A stretch of 64,000 nt of DNA from Novipirellula aureliae. Its GTDB lineage: Bacteria > Planctomycetota > Planctomycetia > Pirellulales > Pirellulaceae. Below are positions 9,347 through 19,098 of this stretch, piece by piece. Location: positions 186,001-250,000 of the forward strand of contig NZ_SJPY01000005.1 of NCBI RefSeq assembly GCF_007860185.1. Reading direction: 5' to 3'. A program made the translations under genes and the position numbers. A model generated the notes under the pieces. The model had not been told where the DNA came from, made no database searches, and was given only the letters and a program-made list of their open reading frames with translations. Numbering within the stretch: position 1 is the first letter of the stretch; the number at the start of each line of letters is the position of its first letter.

Positions 9347-9417
9347 GGAACCGAATTCGGTTCCTTGCCGCCAAGGGATCGACATACGGTTTGCCGACCG
9401 TGGTCCCTTGGCTTTTT
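9347..9417 (+). terminator. Leader hairpin plus intrinsic terminator (possible attenuator or small RNA)
   Basis: The perfect 18-bp palindrome GGAACCGAATTCGGTTCC (9347-9364) is followed by a long hairpin. Its arms are GCCAAGGGA and TCCCTTGGC with an inner ACGGT/ACCGT stem, and it ends in TTTTTT (about 9369-9417). This is 85 bp upstream of the sulfatase start and just after the promoter motif. Most transcripts would end here unless antiterminated, or a ~70-nt two-hairpin RNA is made. Confidence 0.6.
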
Positions 9418-9503
9418 TATGCGCAGCTTCAGCCGCTAAAGCGGGTGGAGCACGAGATTGAAACGAGTGTAAAGCACCCGCTTTCCAAAGAAGGGGATTC
9501 AAC

Positions 9504-11009
9504 ATGATTCAGTGCCTTGCCAAGTCGACGCGTGTTTTTGGAATGCTCGGTTGCCGCCGAGAATTCCCACGTCATTTGCTACACAGAATAAATACACTCG
9601 CCATTTCAGCTTGCACAGCACTCTTCGCACAAACCCTCTATACACCGACACTTCAAGCCGAGTCAAGCGACCGACCCAACTTCGTTTTGATACTTACTGA
9701 TGATCAAGGCTATGCGGACCTAAGTTGTTTCGGAGGAAACCATGTCGTGACGCCGAACATCGATCGGATGGCGAAGGAGGGCGCACGGTTGACCAGTTTT
9801 TATGCCGCAGCTCCCCTCTGCACGCCGTCGCGTGCGGCGCTGATGACGGGCTGCTATCCAAAACGGATCGATATGGATGTCGGCTCCAGCCTTGAGGTCG
9901 AGTTGCCCAATGTCCCAGAGGGTAAGCTCTTTCCCGTTGCTTTGGCCGGAGACGGGAAGGGGCTCAATCCGAAGGAGTTGACCATTGCCGAAGTGGCTCA
10001 GTCCGTAGGCTATAAAACCGGCATGTTTGGCAAATGGCATCTGGGGGACCAGCTTGAATTTCTGCCGACGCGTCAGGGTTTCGAGGAATTCTTCGGACTC
10101 CCATACAGCCACGACATTTATCCGATGCATCCCCGGCAGAAGTTTTTTAACTTTCCGCCGCTGCCGCTGCTTGAAGGTGAAAGGGTCATCGAACAGAACC
10201 CGAATGCCGACTATCTAACCCGACGGATTACCGAAAGGGCTGTCGGCTTCATCCGCGAGCACAAGGATGAGAAATTCTTCCTTTACGTTGCCCATCCTAT
10301 CCCGCACGGTCCCTTGGCGGCGTCCCCTGAAATCAAAGAGGCCTATGCTTCGATCGCGTCAACTGACAAGACCAAAGCAGGGATCTATTCGACCGCGATT
10401 TTTGAAATCGACTGGTCGGTCGGCGAAATTCTAAAAACGCTCAAAGAGACCGGCATTGATGAGAACACCGTCGTGCTATTCACCAGTGACAATGGTCCAG
10501 CGGGTAGAAATGGTTCGGCGAAACCCTTGAGTGGTGGAAAAGGGAAAACCCTAGAAGGAGGCATGCGGGTGCCTGCAGTGATCCGCTGGCCCAACGTGAT
10601 TCCCGCTGGAAGTGATACCGACGAGCTGTTGACCGCGATGGATGTGCTCCCCACCTTTGCAAATCTAAGCGGTGCGGCGCTGCCGGACGATCTCGTCATG
10701 GATGGAAAAGATATGATGCCCACACTTTTTCACGGTACCGAGAGCCCTCACGAGTACTTCTATTATGTGCACTGGGGTGAGCTTGAGGGGGGACGGTGGA
10801 TGTCTTGGAAATTGCGTATCATCGAAGGCGAAACGGCCCTCTACAATCTGGATGACGATATTGCTGAACAGAAGAATCTGGCGGCTAGCCACCCAGAAAT
10901 CGTGACACAGCTAAAATCCGCCATGCAGGCCTTTGAAAAAGAAATGAAAGAAGAGGCTCGACCTGCCGGTTATGTCAAAAACCCGCGTCCTTTGACCGAG
11001 AAGGATTGA
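9504..11009 (+). CDS. Secreted sulfatase (arylsulfatase A-like)
   Basis: 501 aa. A long leader with a hydrophobic stretch (LAISACTALFAQTLYTP) precedes RPNFVLILTDDQGYADLSCF, whose DD supplies calcium ligands. CTPSRAALMTG at about residue 105 is the formylglycine signature (Cys to be converted by a maturation enzyme). KWHLGDQLEFLPTRQGFEEF and FTSDNGPAGRNGSAKPL are the remaining conserved blocks, and LYNLDDDIAEQKNLA ends the C-terminal domain. Length is normal. It acts outside the cytoplasm on sulfate esters. It leads the cluster that runs to 16.5 kb and shares its promoter motif with GH95. Confidence 0.92.
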   Translation: MIQCLAKSTRVFGMLGCRREFPRHLLHRINTLAISACTALFAQTLYTPTLQAESSDRPNFVLILTDDQGYADLSCFGGNHVVTPNIDRMAKEGARLTSFYAAAPLCTPSRAALMTGCYPKRIDMDVGSSLEVELPNVPEGKLFPVALAGDGKGLNPKELTIAEVAQSVGYKTGMFGKWHLGDQLEFLPTRQGFEEFFGLPYSHDIYPMHPRQKFFNFPPLPLLEGERVIEQNPNADYLTRRITERAVGFIREHKDEKFFLYVAHPIPHGPLAASPEIKEAYASIASTDKTKAGIYSTAIFEIDWSVGEILKTLKETGIDENTVVLFTSDNGPAGRNGSAKPLSGGKGKTLEGGMRVPAVIRWPNVIPAGSDTDELLTAMDVLPTFANLSGAALPDDLVMDGKDMMPTLFHGTESPHEYFYYVHWGELEGGRWMSWKLRIIEGETALYNLDDDIAEQKNLAASHPEIVTQLKSAMQAFEKEMKEEARPAGYVKNPRPLTEKD

Positions 11010-11067
11010 GATTAGTCGTTAGCTGTTAGCGATTCGGTGTGGGGGCAAAATATTTACGAGCGACATT

Positions 11068-11355
11068 ATGAAGTTGCGAGACATTGTAGCCATCTGTCTG
11101 GTCGGTTCTGCAGTGATGACCAATTCGGCTGGGGCTAAAGAACCGGTCTGTATCAAATCACTTTTGGGGGAGATGGTCGATCGAGATGGTGTGTCGTGTT
11201 ATCCCGAGTCGGACTTCCGGTTGAAACAACCAAGCAGTTATGATCGGAGATCGACAAGTCCTGAAGACTCAGAAGGTTGGCTTCGAAACAAGAACTCTAA
11301 CTGGAATGACACGGATTCGAATTTTTATTCGAATCGGGCTCTTCAGAAGAATTAG
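11068..11355 (+). pseudogene. DUF2961/GH172-type protein, N-terminal remnant
   Basis: 95 aa: signal peptide (IVAICLVGSAVMTNSAGA), then SLLGEMVDRDGVSCYPESDF, SSYDRRSTSP and EGWLRN. That is the N-terminal signature of DUF2961 (GH172, difructose-anhydride/arabinan-active) proteins, which normally exceed 350 aa. The frame ends before the jelly-roll core. A start with no body indicates truncation, matching the other damaged genes of this locus. Confidence 0.6.
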
Positions 11356-11487
11356 TGGTTAGATTCATCAAGTAAACGCTTTAAGGCATAGACGTTAGCA
11401 AAACAATTTGCAAGCCCATGAATCATCCGGGTTAGCCCACAAATTCTGCTGAAGTGCCTTTATATTGGGGAGAGGGGAATAAGAGAA

Positions 11488-14235
11488 ATGAACAAAGTAA
11501 TATTGAAGTTGCTAATGGTGGTTTGCTTCGGATTCGCGTTCACGGTTCATTCGGATGCCGAGACCGTGTTGTTTAACCCGACTGCTGCGGATGTCGTCGC
11601 AACGGTGGGTGACCTCGATGCAGCGACGATCGGAGGTAGCTGGGATGCCTCGCTTTCGCAGACGAGTCGATTTGATGAAAACATCGGCGGCTACGTCTAT
11701 GTGATGGAGGGCGATTATGTGGAGCTAACGCTCGATGACGGCGGTATCGATTTTTTCTCAACCGACGTGGCGATCCATTTTGAGATGTTGGCAACGCGGG
11801 CTTCACCGGCTGGCGATAAGTTCATCACACTGATCGGGTATGATGGGGCCAACGAAATCTTCCGCCTGAGAAATGTTTCGAGCACAAACACTCCCCAGAA
11901 TTCCATTAGCGCGACGACCGGTGATGGTGAGGAGCCGATGGGGTTCACGCCCCTACGCTATATTGCGGAGGATGCCGGATATCCGTCTGGCCTTCAGGAC
12001 TTTCGAATTGTCCTCTCCGACAACCGCGTCTCTTTCAGTGGATCGAGCCTGACCCCACAGGAGGGGCCGGTTCTTCATTCGACACGAACGCTGACCCGTC
12101 TGCGTTGGGAGATGACCAACGGTGGCGGTGGCAACCATGGGGTATGGCTTGACGACGTCCGGATTCAGGAAGGTTTACCAAGTGCCCCGCGAGAGGCGAC
12201 GGATCGCCCGAATATTATCTTTATGTTGGCGGACGATTTGGGTTACAGCGATATCAGCTGCTATGGCGCGAAGAAGTTGGACACGCCAAACCTCGACACC
12301 TTGGCTTCAGACGGACTACAGTTTACCACCTTCCTCTCCGCGGCGAACGTCTGCTCTCCCTCGCGGGCGGCGTTCCTAACCGGTGCCTATCCGTCACGAT
12401 GTGGGGTGCCGATGGCAGTGAATCATCCGCTTCAGAACCATTGGTTTTTGGGACTCGATTCGGATGAGATCACCATCGCCGAGCAATGCCGAAAACAGGG
12501 CTACAAAACGTTCATGGTCGGTAAATGGCATCTGGGGACCGAGGATGTCTTCCTTCCCTTCAATCAGGGATTTGATCGTTGGTTGGGAACGGTGGCCAAT
12601 GCAGGCAGTATCTATGACGACAGGGAGGTTGCATACGACACATACCCTCAAACAATCCTTACGTCTTTGTATACTCAGCGCGTCCGAGAGCACATCCGTG
12701 ACTCGCGTGACCAGCCGTTCTTTATCTACTATCCACATAACTATCCGCACAAGCCCTTTACGGAAGGGAACGCCTTTGATGGGAGCACTGGTAGCGGAAC
12801 TCGCAGCGACGTGTTGAAAGAGATGGACTGGAGTGTCGGACAGATTGTTGCGGAGCTGGAAGCTCAAGGCATCCTGGAAAACACACTGATTGTCTTTTCG
12901 TCCGATAACGGCGCAGTCCCGCCATCGCAATATGGCAATGCGCCGTTCCGCGGCTCAAAATATGTGACGTGGGAGGGAGGACATCGGGTTCCGCTTGTGA
13001 TGTACTGGAAAGGGCAAATTCAGACGCCGGCAATGATCGATTCGCCGCAGGTCCGTGCAATGGATCTGTTTCCCACAATATGCGAGCTAATCGGAGAGCC
13101 CGTACCGAAGGATCGGGTTTATGATGGTACCAGCTTGGTGCCGCTGATGAGCGGTCAGTCGATTGATCGTGATCCGAACGAACCATTCTATTACTACACC
13201 GGAGACAACTTGCAGTGTGTCCGAGTCGGCAATTGGAAGCTGCATGTTCCGCGAACCGAGTACCAACTGCCCTGGTGGGATCAAATCAAGCCACCGCCAT
13301 CGACCTATCAGCTCTACGATCTGGCCAATGATGTGCATGAGGACCGGGATGTCTCGGCGGACCATCCGGAAATCGTCGCTGCGCTAAGCGAACTGGCCGC
13401 GAACATCGTCCTTGAGCTCGGCAATCCCGATCCTGAGACGGGAACGCTAATCGTAGGAAGCGGGCAGCGGGGAACCGGTTCGATCTTTCCCGAGGTGCCG
13501 ACCCTTCTCAATAATGAGTCGGACTATAAGTATGTGCCGGACTGGAATACCTTGACAGACGCTGAAAAGGGACGGGGGAAAACACGCGAGGGGATGAACG
13601 GTGTTGTCGACGCAGCGAATGAGTTCATCGACGGATCCACGTTACCGCATGGATGGCAATATCTGGAAGCTTCAATAGCGTCCGGTGGCAGCGAACGTGC
13701 GATGACGCCGGGCGTTGCAGTAGGCTCGGAAGGCAACACGGGATTCCTGGGAACCGGTACTGCCGCGCTGATCGGCAGCGCCGATGCGGGCCGTTTCGTC
13801 ATCGATTCGGCCCATACGGCCAATGCAGCCGCGGCAGGAACCGATCTTCTTATCGTCACCGATGACGCGGCAGCCCGCGATCATGTGATTGTTCGCTATA
13901 CTGTTGACGATGCGGATATCGGTATCGGAAAGACCCGTGCAAACATCACCGGAAGCTTCCGCGATCTGGTCGGTGAGATGACGGACGATTCCATCACCGC
14001 ACAGATTTTCCATAACGACACCCAGCTGTTTTCTGCCACGGGATCGGCGGGCCGGCTGACGCTGGCCGACGGCTCCTTTGATTTGAGGGATATCACGGTA
14101 GCCACAGGCGATACGATCGGTTTTGTAATCGGAAGTAACGGCAGCAGCCAAGGCGATGAGGTTGCCCTGAGAGCGTCGATTCGATTTTCGGTGCCGCGAA
14201 TCAAAACGAATAAGGAATCAGAGCATGAACACTAA
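11488..14235 (+). CDS. Large multidomain secreted sulfatase
   Basis: 915 aa, almost twice the normal sulfatase length. Signal peptide (LLMVVCFGFAFTVHSDA), then ~220 residues of beta-rich, lectin/LamG-like sequence. The sulfatase core starts at about residue 238 (RPNIIFMLADDLGYSDISCY), with the formylglycine motif CSPSRAAFLTG at about 289 and KWHLGTEDVFLPFNQGFDRW. A C-terminal ~240-residue beta-rich extension (GTLIVGSGQRGTGSIFPEVP onward) follows the normal end. The extra domains may bind polysaccharide (inference). GAGAGGGGAATAAGAGAA precedes the ATG. Its stop overlaps the next start by 11 nt. Confidence 0.9.
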   Translation: MNKVILKLLMVVCFGFAFTVHSDAETVLFNPTAADVVATVGDLDAATIGGSWDASLSQTSRFDENIGGYVYVMEGDYVELTLDDGGIDFFSTDVAIHFEMLATRASPAGDKFITLIGYDGANEIFRLRNVSSTNTPQNSISATTGDGEEPMGFTPLRYIAEDAGYPSGLQDFRIVLSDNRVSFSGSSLTPQEGPVLHSTRTLTRLRWEMTNGGGGNHGVWLDDVRIQEGLPSAPREATDRPNIIFMLADDLGYSDISCYGAKKLDTPNLDTLASDGLQFTTFLSAANVCSPSRAAFLTGAYPSRCGVPMAVNHPLQNHWFLGLDSDEITIAEQCRKQGYKTFMVGKWHLGTEDVFLPFNQGFDRWLGTVANAGSIYDDREVAYDTYPQTILTSLYTQRVREHIRDSRDQPFFIYYPHNYPHKPFTEGNAFDGSTGSGTRSDVLKEMDWSVGQIVAELEAQGILENTLIVFSSDNGAVPPSQYGNAPFRGSKYVTWEGGHRVPLVMYWKGQIQTPAMIDSPQVRAMDLFPTICELIGEPVPKDRVYDGTSLVPLMSGQSIDRDPNEPFYYYTGDNLQCVRVGNWKLHVPRTEYQLPWWDQIKPPPSTYQLYDLANDVHEDRDVSADHPEIVAALSELAANIVLELGNPDPETGTLIVGSGQRGTGSIFPEVPTLLNNESDYKYVPDWNTLTDAEKGRGKTREGMNGVVDAANEFIDGSTLPHGWQYLEASIASGGSERAMTPGVAVGSEGNTGFLGTGTAALIGSADAGRFVIDSAHTANAAAAGTDLLIVTDDAAARDHVIVRYTVDDADIGIGKTRANITGSFRDLVGEMTDDSITAQIFHNDTQLFSATGSAGRLTLADGSFDLRDITVATGDTIGFVIGSNGSSQGDEVALRASIRFSVPRIKTNKESEHEH

Positions 14236-15703
14236 AACGATTACTAACTCCGAATACCAGTCTCAATCCTGCGTTTGCAGGCCGGAGATGTCACGATGCC
14301 GCTTCCTCGTCACGGCGGCGATGTTTGCCGTGGGGCTGGCCGTCTCTACCAATGCCATGGCGGCGAAGCCGAATATTATAATTATTTTCAACGATGATCA
14401 GGGCTATCAGGATCTGGGGTGCTACGGTTCGCCGAACATCAAAACACCGAACGTCGACCGGCTGGCCGCCGAAGGGATGCGTTTTACAGATTACTATGTC
14501 GCCTCGCCCGTCTGCTCGGCCTCGCGCGCGGCATTGCTGACCGGATGCTATCCCAACCGCGTCGGTGTGGAGGGAGTCTTTTTCCCCAACCGTGGCCACG
14601 AGGGGCTAGATCCCAAGCACGTCACCATTGCCGAGACGTTGAAAACCGCAGGCTACGCCACTGCCGCCGTCGGTAAATGGCATCTCGGCGACGAGTTGGA
14701 ATTTTTGCCGACCCACCAAGGCTTCGACTCCTACTACGGTATCCCCTATTCCAACGACATGTATCCATCGGAGAGCATGAAATATGCCGAGGATTGCCTC
14801 TTCCGCGATGACCAAAGCCCCGCAACCCTCAAAGAGGTGTTTGCTCAAGGAAAGTTACGATCCGTAAAGGATAAGGTACCGTTGATGCGTGACGAGGAAT
14901 GCATCGAGTTTCCCTGCGATCAAGCGACCATTACCCGCCGTTATGCCGACGAAGGAATCAAATTTATCTCCAAAAGCGTGAAGACTCAAACACCGTTCTT
15001 CCTCTATCTCGCCAACTCCATGCCGCACACTCCGCTGTTCGCGTCAACCGAGTTCAAAGGCAAGAGCGACCGCGGTCTCTACGGCGACGTGATCGAGGAG
15101 ATCGATTTCAACACCGGACGGATTCTCGATCACTTGGAAAAGATGGGCGTCGAGGACAATACCATCGTGATCTTTTCTTCCGACAATGGCCCATGGCTGA
15201 TCAAAGGCGAAAACGGCGGATCCGCGCTTCCGCTGTTCGAGGGTAAGATGACCTGTTTCGAAGGCGGACAACGCGTGCCCTGCATCGTTAAATGGCCGGG
15301 CAAGATTATAGCGGGATCCGTCTGCTCCGAAATGGCTTGGTCGATGGACCTCCACCCCACGCTCGCAAAAATCGCAGGTGCCCAGTTCAAACCTGCTATC
15401 CCGGCTGATGGCGACGACATCTCTGATCTATGGACCGATCCCGGAGCAAAGTCGCCGCACGACTATTTCTTTTATTGGCACCAAGGCTCCTACAACGCGG
15501 TCCGGCAGGGCGACTGGAAATACCACAAGAAGGAGCTCTTCAAAGTCAAGAAAACCGCCCGCAACACCCAACAACCGACCCTCTATAACCTCAAGGACGA
15601 CATCGGCGAAGCCAACAACGTCATCGCCGAGCACCCGGAAATTGCGGAACGTCTCGCTAAGGCGCTTGATGCCCAGATTAAGGCTACCGGTGCGAAAAAA
15701 TAG
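14225..15703 (+). CDS. Secreted sulfatase
   Basis: 492 aa. Signal peptide (FLVTAAMFAVGLAVSTNAMA), then KPNIIIIFNDDQGYQDLGCY. Formylglycine motif CSASRAALLTG at residue ~97, which is the C-x-A-x-R variant rather than CxPSR and is still accepted by maturases. KWHLGDELEFLPTHQGFDSY and FSSDNGPWLIKG carry the other metal and substrate residues. The start lies within the 3' end of the preceding sulfatase, so the two are co-translated. It shares strong overall layout with the 9504 enzyme and is probably an older duplicate. Confidence 0.92.
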   Translation: MNTKTITNSEYQSQSCVCRPEMSRCRFLVTAAMFAVGLAVSTNAMAAKPNIIIIFNDDQGYQDLGCYGSPNIKTPNVDRLAAEGMRFTDYYVASPVCSASRAALLTGCYPNRVGVEGVFFPNRGHEGLDPKHVTIAETLKTAGYATAAVGKWHLGDELEFLPTHQGFDSYYGIPYSNDMYPSESMKYAEDCLFRDDQSPATLKEVFAQGKLRSVKDKVPLMRDEECIEFPCDQATITRRYADEGIKFISKSVKTQTPFFLYLANSMPHTPLFASTEFKGKSDRGLYGDVIEEIDFNTGRILDHLEKMGVEDNTIVIFSSDNGPWLIKGENGGSALPLFEGKMTCFEGGQRVPCIVKWPGKIIAGSVCSEMAWSMDLHPTLAKIAGAQFKPAIPADGDDISDLWTDPGAKSPHDYFFYWHQGSYNAVRQGDWKYHKKELFKVKKTARNTQQPTLYNLKDDIGEANNVIAEHPEIAERLAKALDAQIKATGAKK

Positions 15704-15996
15704 AAAAGGGTACAGCGATGAATCTTAGAATTCTAATCGGTATGGTTCTGCTGGGAATGATTCCAGGTTTTGATGCAGCTTCCTCCTATCAGCAGAAGAA
15801 GGGACGCATGAACCCTGTTGTTTTGCCCGCAATGGTGCGCGAACTCGATTATCGTATCGGGCAAGTCAGTCATGAATTCGTTTCTGCCCTGGACATTTTG
15901 CCAACCACCGCTGCCGCCACCGATGTCTCCTTGCCGACAGATCGAAAACTCGACGGGTTTGACCTGATGCCGATGTTGGTCAAACAGGTTGATTCC

Positions 15997-16026
15997 AGTC
16001 CCAGGCAAGAAAGTCCCAGGCAAGAA
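15997..16026. repeat. 15-bp tandem duplication in the sulfatase pseudogene
   Basis: AGTCCCAGGCAAGAA twice in a row (15997-16011, 16012-16026). In frame, it gives a duplicated SPRQE. Confidence 0.75.
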
Positions 16027-16302
16027 TTTGTTTCCTACAACGGTTTAACGCTTGAAGCAGTGCGAATGGGGCCGTGGAAACTGCATCTACCCCGTAAGGC
16101 GGTGAACCTTGTCTAATGGGCAAAGAAAAAGGGTGAGTATAAATACCTCGATCATTGACTGGTCAACAACCTGTCCAACGACATTGCCGAAAAACGCGAC
16201 CTTGCGAACGCGAATCCAGAGAAGACTGCCGGGCTTGAAAGGATGGCCGAGCAAACGCGTCACGAACTGGGCGACTGGAACAGGGAGGGAAGCAACCGGT
16301 CT

Positions 16303-16334
16303 GCCAATGCCTATCCCGGCCAATGCCTATCCCG
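16303..16334. repeat. 16-bp tandem duplication in the sulfatase pseudogene
   Basis: GCCAATGCCTATCCCG is repeated at 16303-16318 and 16319-16334. The unit length is not a multiple of three, so it shifts the frame near the 3' end. Confidence 0.8.
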
Positions 16335-16385
16335 GCCAACTGAATACCCTCAATTTTATCAAGAAGCCCAAAGGGGAGTAAGCTC

Positions 16386-16532
16386 ATGAGAACCCGACGC
16401 CCCTCTCTGATTTTACCAACGGTTTTGTTTGTTTGGGTCTTAGGTCCTACAAGCATGGCTGCCGAAGGTCCATCGGAGGTGATTCCGTCGAAACCCAACT
16501 TCGTCATCATCTTCACCGACGACATGGGTTAG
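16386..16532 (+). pseudogene. Sulfatase, N-terminal stub
   Basis: 48 codons: signal peptide (ILPTVLFVWVLGPTSMAA), then KPNFVIIFTDDMG, the start of a sulfatase, followed at once by TAG where a Tyr codon (GYxDLG) is expected. Nothing downstream resembles a sulfatase. The cut at about 16530 is the right-hand breakpoint of the polysaccharide locus. The ATG overlaps the stop of the previous pseudogene (ATGA), showing the genes were once one operon. Confidence 0.75.
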
Positions 16533-16852
16533 TTGACCGCGGACAGGGACCCTAGACTCGACGAATCACGCTGTTTTCCGCACTTTTACTTTCATTCGAA
16601 TGACGATGAATTCAGCGGGATTCAGCTCAATTCGCGTTGATTAGCTACACTTTGCTACATAGAGAGCCAAAGCAGGCGTCCTCCGCCGACTGATTTGCAT
16701 TGGTCGTTGTACGGCGTTCCCGAGCAACTCGAGAACGATGAAACTAAAGCGAGGTGTATTGGGAACTTCAAAAGTTCATCGTGTTGGCGCTCAAGGCGAA
16801 CCCAAATGTCTTGGAATGCCTCTAGTCACCGATCGTCGAAGAACTGCTTGCG
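16533..16852. other. 320-bp gap with no recognisable gene
   Basis: Composition shifts after the sulfatase breakpoint. Short frames exist (for example at 16695) but show no family signature. Probably the eroded 5' part of the following HNH-repeat gene or junction sequence. Confidence 0.4.
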
Positions 16853-17892
16853 ATGCGAGAAGCGTTCTTGTCTAAGCTCGTCTTCCAAACGTTCTCGGGC
16901 TACGTCGCATCACAATTCAAGAAGATGCAAACCGACATTCGCGGGTCTGGCCGCGTGAAGTGGAAGCACGTCATCCAGGCGATTCGCGATCGTCATCACC
17001 GTGGCGAGAGTCTGTTGCGAACCAAACGCGAAGATCGCGTTTTTTACGAACCCGGCAAACATTGGTTCAGGACTTGGTCGGCAGCCCTTGAAGCAGCCGG
17101 TCATCCAACGTCCAAACGTGAGTCTTATACAGCCGATCAAGTGCTACTGAGGATTATTGACCTGTATGAACGCGAGAAGCCGATCACGTTTGCTTCGCAT
17201 GGTGACGACAAGCTATGTCGATCCGCAAAGAAACACATCGGTGGGTGGCGACGCGAGGTCGAGTCACTCGGTTTAGGGAACGAACTGCGCAAATCAAGGA
17301 CTGATCGTCAAGTGCTCGAAGCGATCTGGGTGCGACGTGCGGAGGGACATCTTTTATTTAGGGCTTACGAGGAAGATCCGTCGCGGTTTCGTGCCGCGAG
17401 CAAGCATTTTGGAGATTGACCCCGCGCGATGCAGGCGGCTGGTATGGAGATGCAATCTCGTCAACGATGGGATAAATGCCGTGTGATTGGGCGACTGAAA
17501 GATCTTGTTGAAACGTTTGCGACCTCACGCAAGCACGCGTAGAACAACAACTTCGGCGTTTGTGTACGACAGGCTACGACCTCGGCGCCATGGTGAACCG
17601 AAAACGCGACCGCGCGCTCGATGAAGCGGTACTCCGCTACCACTGCACTTGGCGAGCCGCCCTCGCTGCCGCCGGCATCAATCTCGCCAACGTCTCCCGC
17701 CGCCGTCCCGACCACTTCGACCGAGAGACCATGATCCTCTGGCTCCGCAAGCGGCAAGCAGCCGGCCAAACTCTGGTCTTTTTCGAAGTTTGTTTAGAAA
17801 ACCGAGACCACGCGTTGGTGATCCGCCGAACGTTTGGAAGCAGGGGCAAGGCGATAACAATTTCCTGTGGCGAGTCACACGACAGTCTCTAA
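16853..17892 (+). pseudogene. HNH/homing-endonuclease-associated repeat protein, broken into several frames
   Basis: Repeated blocks of ~50 residues, each ending W..AL.AAG: FRTWSAALEAAGHPT, then HIGGWRREVESLGLG, then (second frame, ~17430) AMQAAGMEM, then (third frame, 17560 on) CTWRAALAAAGINL and RRTFGSRGKAI. This periodic pattern is typical of the HNH-associated repeat family (DNA-binding units in homing-endonuclease-like proteins). Stops at 17419 and 17542 and frame changes between units show it is disrupted. No nuclease motif is visible. Confidence 0.55.
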
Positions 17893-17975
17893 AGCGGAAC
17901 GATACGCCTCGATGAACAATTGCGTCTGATTTCTTCCTTCGCAATCGGGCCGACGACGACATCAAAGTCAGTCAT
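17889..17975 (-). pseudogene. RelE/ParE-like toxin, truncated after 28 residues
   Basis: ATG overlaps the antitoxin stop by 4 nt (ATGA). MTDFDVVVGPIAKEEIRRN is a plausible ParE/RelE first strand and helix, after which an unrelated tail leads to TAG at 17889. The toxin is dead. Confidence 0.45.
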
Positions 17976-18160
17976 CTGTTATGAATCATATTGCGAACCT
18001 CGTGCAATGGCTGGCCCTCACCGGCTTCCATGCAAGCGATCCCACGTCGGATCGCGTCAAGATCCTCCAGCCGAGCATATTCTTCGGCTGAAATCAAAAC
18101 ATATCGTATCTGCGTACTCGGATCGACAACCGTCAAACGAGCGTGGGGCGATCCCGCCAT
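17972..18160 (-). CDS. Antitoxin-like protein of a degraded toxin-antitoxin pair
   Basis: 62 aa. TQIRYVLISAEEYARLEDLD resembles the central part of Phd/YefM-like antitoxins and related planctomycete small antitoxins, ending in an acidic/Arg-rich helix (HEVRNMIHNR). It overlaps the start of a toxin remnant by 4 nt, the normal layout of such pairs. With the toxin truncated it is probably an orphan. Confidence 0.5.
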   Translation of the reverse strand: MAGSPHARLTVVDPSTQIRYVLISAEEYARLEDLDAIRRGIACMEAGEGQPLHEVRNMIHNR

Positions 18161-18352
18161 GGTGGCTGGTTGGTCAGTCGGCCACGACGGTTTGTGGCCA
18201 TCTAAGCGTTTGTCTGGCCGACGCAGTTATCCCTAACGTTATCCGATAGAAAACACCGGAAACTTTTTTGACGCATCATCGAAAGCGACCTAATCTTCAG
18301 TATCAGCTTAATTTCATCCATGCACCGGATTCGCGTGTAAGGCGTTTTTGTA

Positions 18353-18952
18353 ATGGCTGACTTTTTCGACGCAACGCGTTTATCGCAGCGTTATCCGACG
18401 GGAAATCTGCTATTGGTCCCTTTGCTTGAATTGGAGAAACGATTGGCTACTCGAAGCTTTACCTGCAAGACATGCGACGGCGGTACGATGTATGCCACCA
18501 AGATGCACCGGCTATCCGGTCCCGCCGTTTTTATCGGCTACTTGATTTTGATACCTTCAGTTCTTGGTGTCTTACTAGGTATGGGCATTGGCGTGCTGGG
18601 AGTAATTGGATCTGCTGCTGTACCAAGCGCCAGCAAAGCTGTCGCAACCGAAACGCTGACCGAATCGGGTATTGACGCGAACTTAGCCGAACGAATTGTG
18701 AGCCTTCAAATTTCGGTTGATGACCCTGAGATCGAGTCGCTTTCAGACGAACTACAAGTGATCGTTACCAAAGCCCGGAGAGAGGTGATTAGCGGAACCG
18801 CTGCCACCGGCGTCGGCTTCGTTGCATTCGGTGGTGGTGCCATATGTTTTTCTGTGTTCTGCTTCATGAATGGCTTGATCGGCTGGTTGCTAACCATGAA
18901 GAAGAAAGTGCTGCAGTGTTCGGCTTGCCGTGCTATCGTCGACGCCTCTTGA
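18353..18952 (+). CDS. Membrane protein with split zinc-ribbon-like Cys pairs
   Basis: 199 aa. An N-terminal CKTCDGG and a C-terminal CSACRAIVD each give a CxxC pair that could complete one zinc ribbon. Between them are two hydrophobic segments (AVFIGYLILIPSVLGVLLGM and VGFVAFGGGAICFSVFCFMN) separated by ~60 polar residues. Both ends would therefore face the same side, with the loop opposite. Function unknown. The start is uncertain, as an internal ATG lies at MYATKM. Confidence 0.65.
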   Translation: MADFFDATRLSQRYPTGNLLLVPLLELEKRLATRSFTCKTCDGGTMYATKMHRLSGPAVFIGYLILIPSVLGVLLGMGIGVLGVIGSAAVPSASKAVATETLTESGIDANLAERIVSLQISVDDPEIESLSDELQVIVTKARREVISGTAATGVGFVAFGGGAICFSVFCFMNGLIGWLLTMKKKVLQCSACRAIVDAS

Positions 18953-19098
18953 CTAGTCGCAGCGCATAACCGCCCAATCAACCGCCATCGGCAATAGCGT
19001 TTAATCTATGGTGAGTGTTAATCTTGCCGCTGCGATTATCGCAAGCATTATCCGCCTGAGTTTTTTCCATCTAACGCACATCCCCTAGGCTTTGTGGT

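Larger units (their letters stand above)
15718..16389 (+). pseudogene. Sulfatase pseudogene, catalytic part deleted
   Basis: A signal peptide (ILIGMVLLGMIPGFDA) is joined directly to the C-terminal part of a sulfatase (VLPAMVRELDYRIGQVSHEF, LDILPTTAAA, LDGFDLMPML). The first frame stops at 16116. Similarity continues in another frame (LVNNLSNDIAEKRDLANANP ... ELGDWNREG) to a stop at 16387-16389, which overlaps the next ATG. The formylglycine region is gone. Two fresh tandem duplications (15997-16026 and 16303-16334) lie inside it. Confidence 0.75.
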
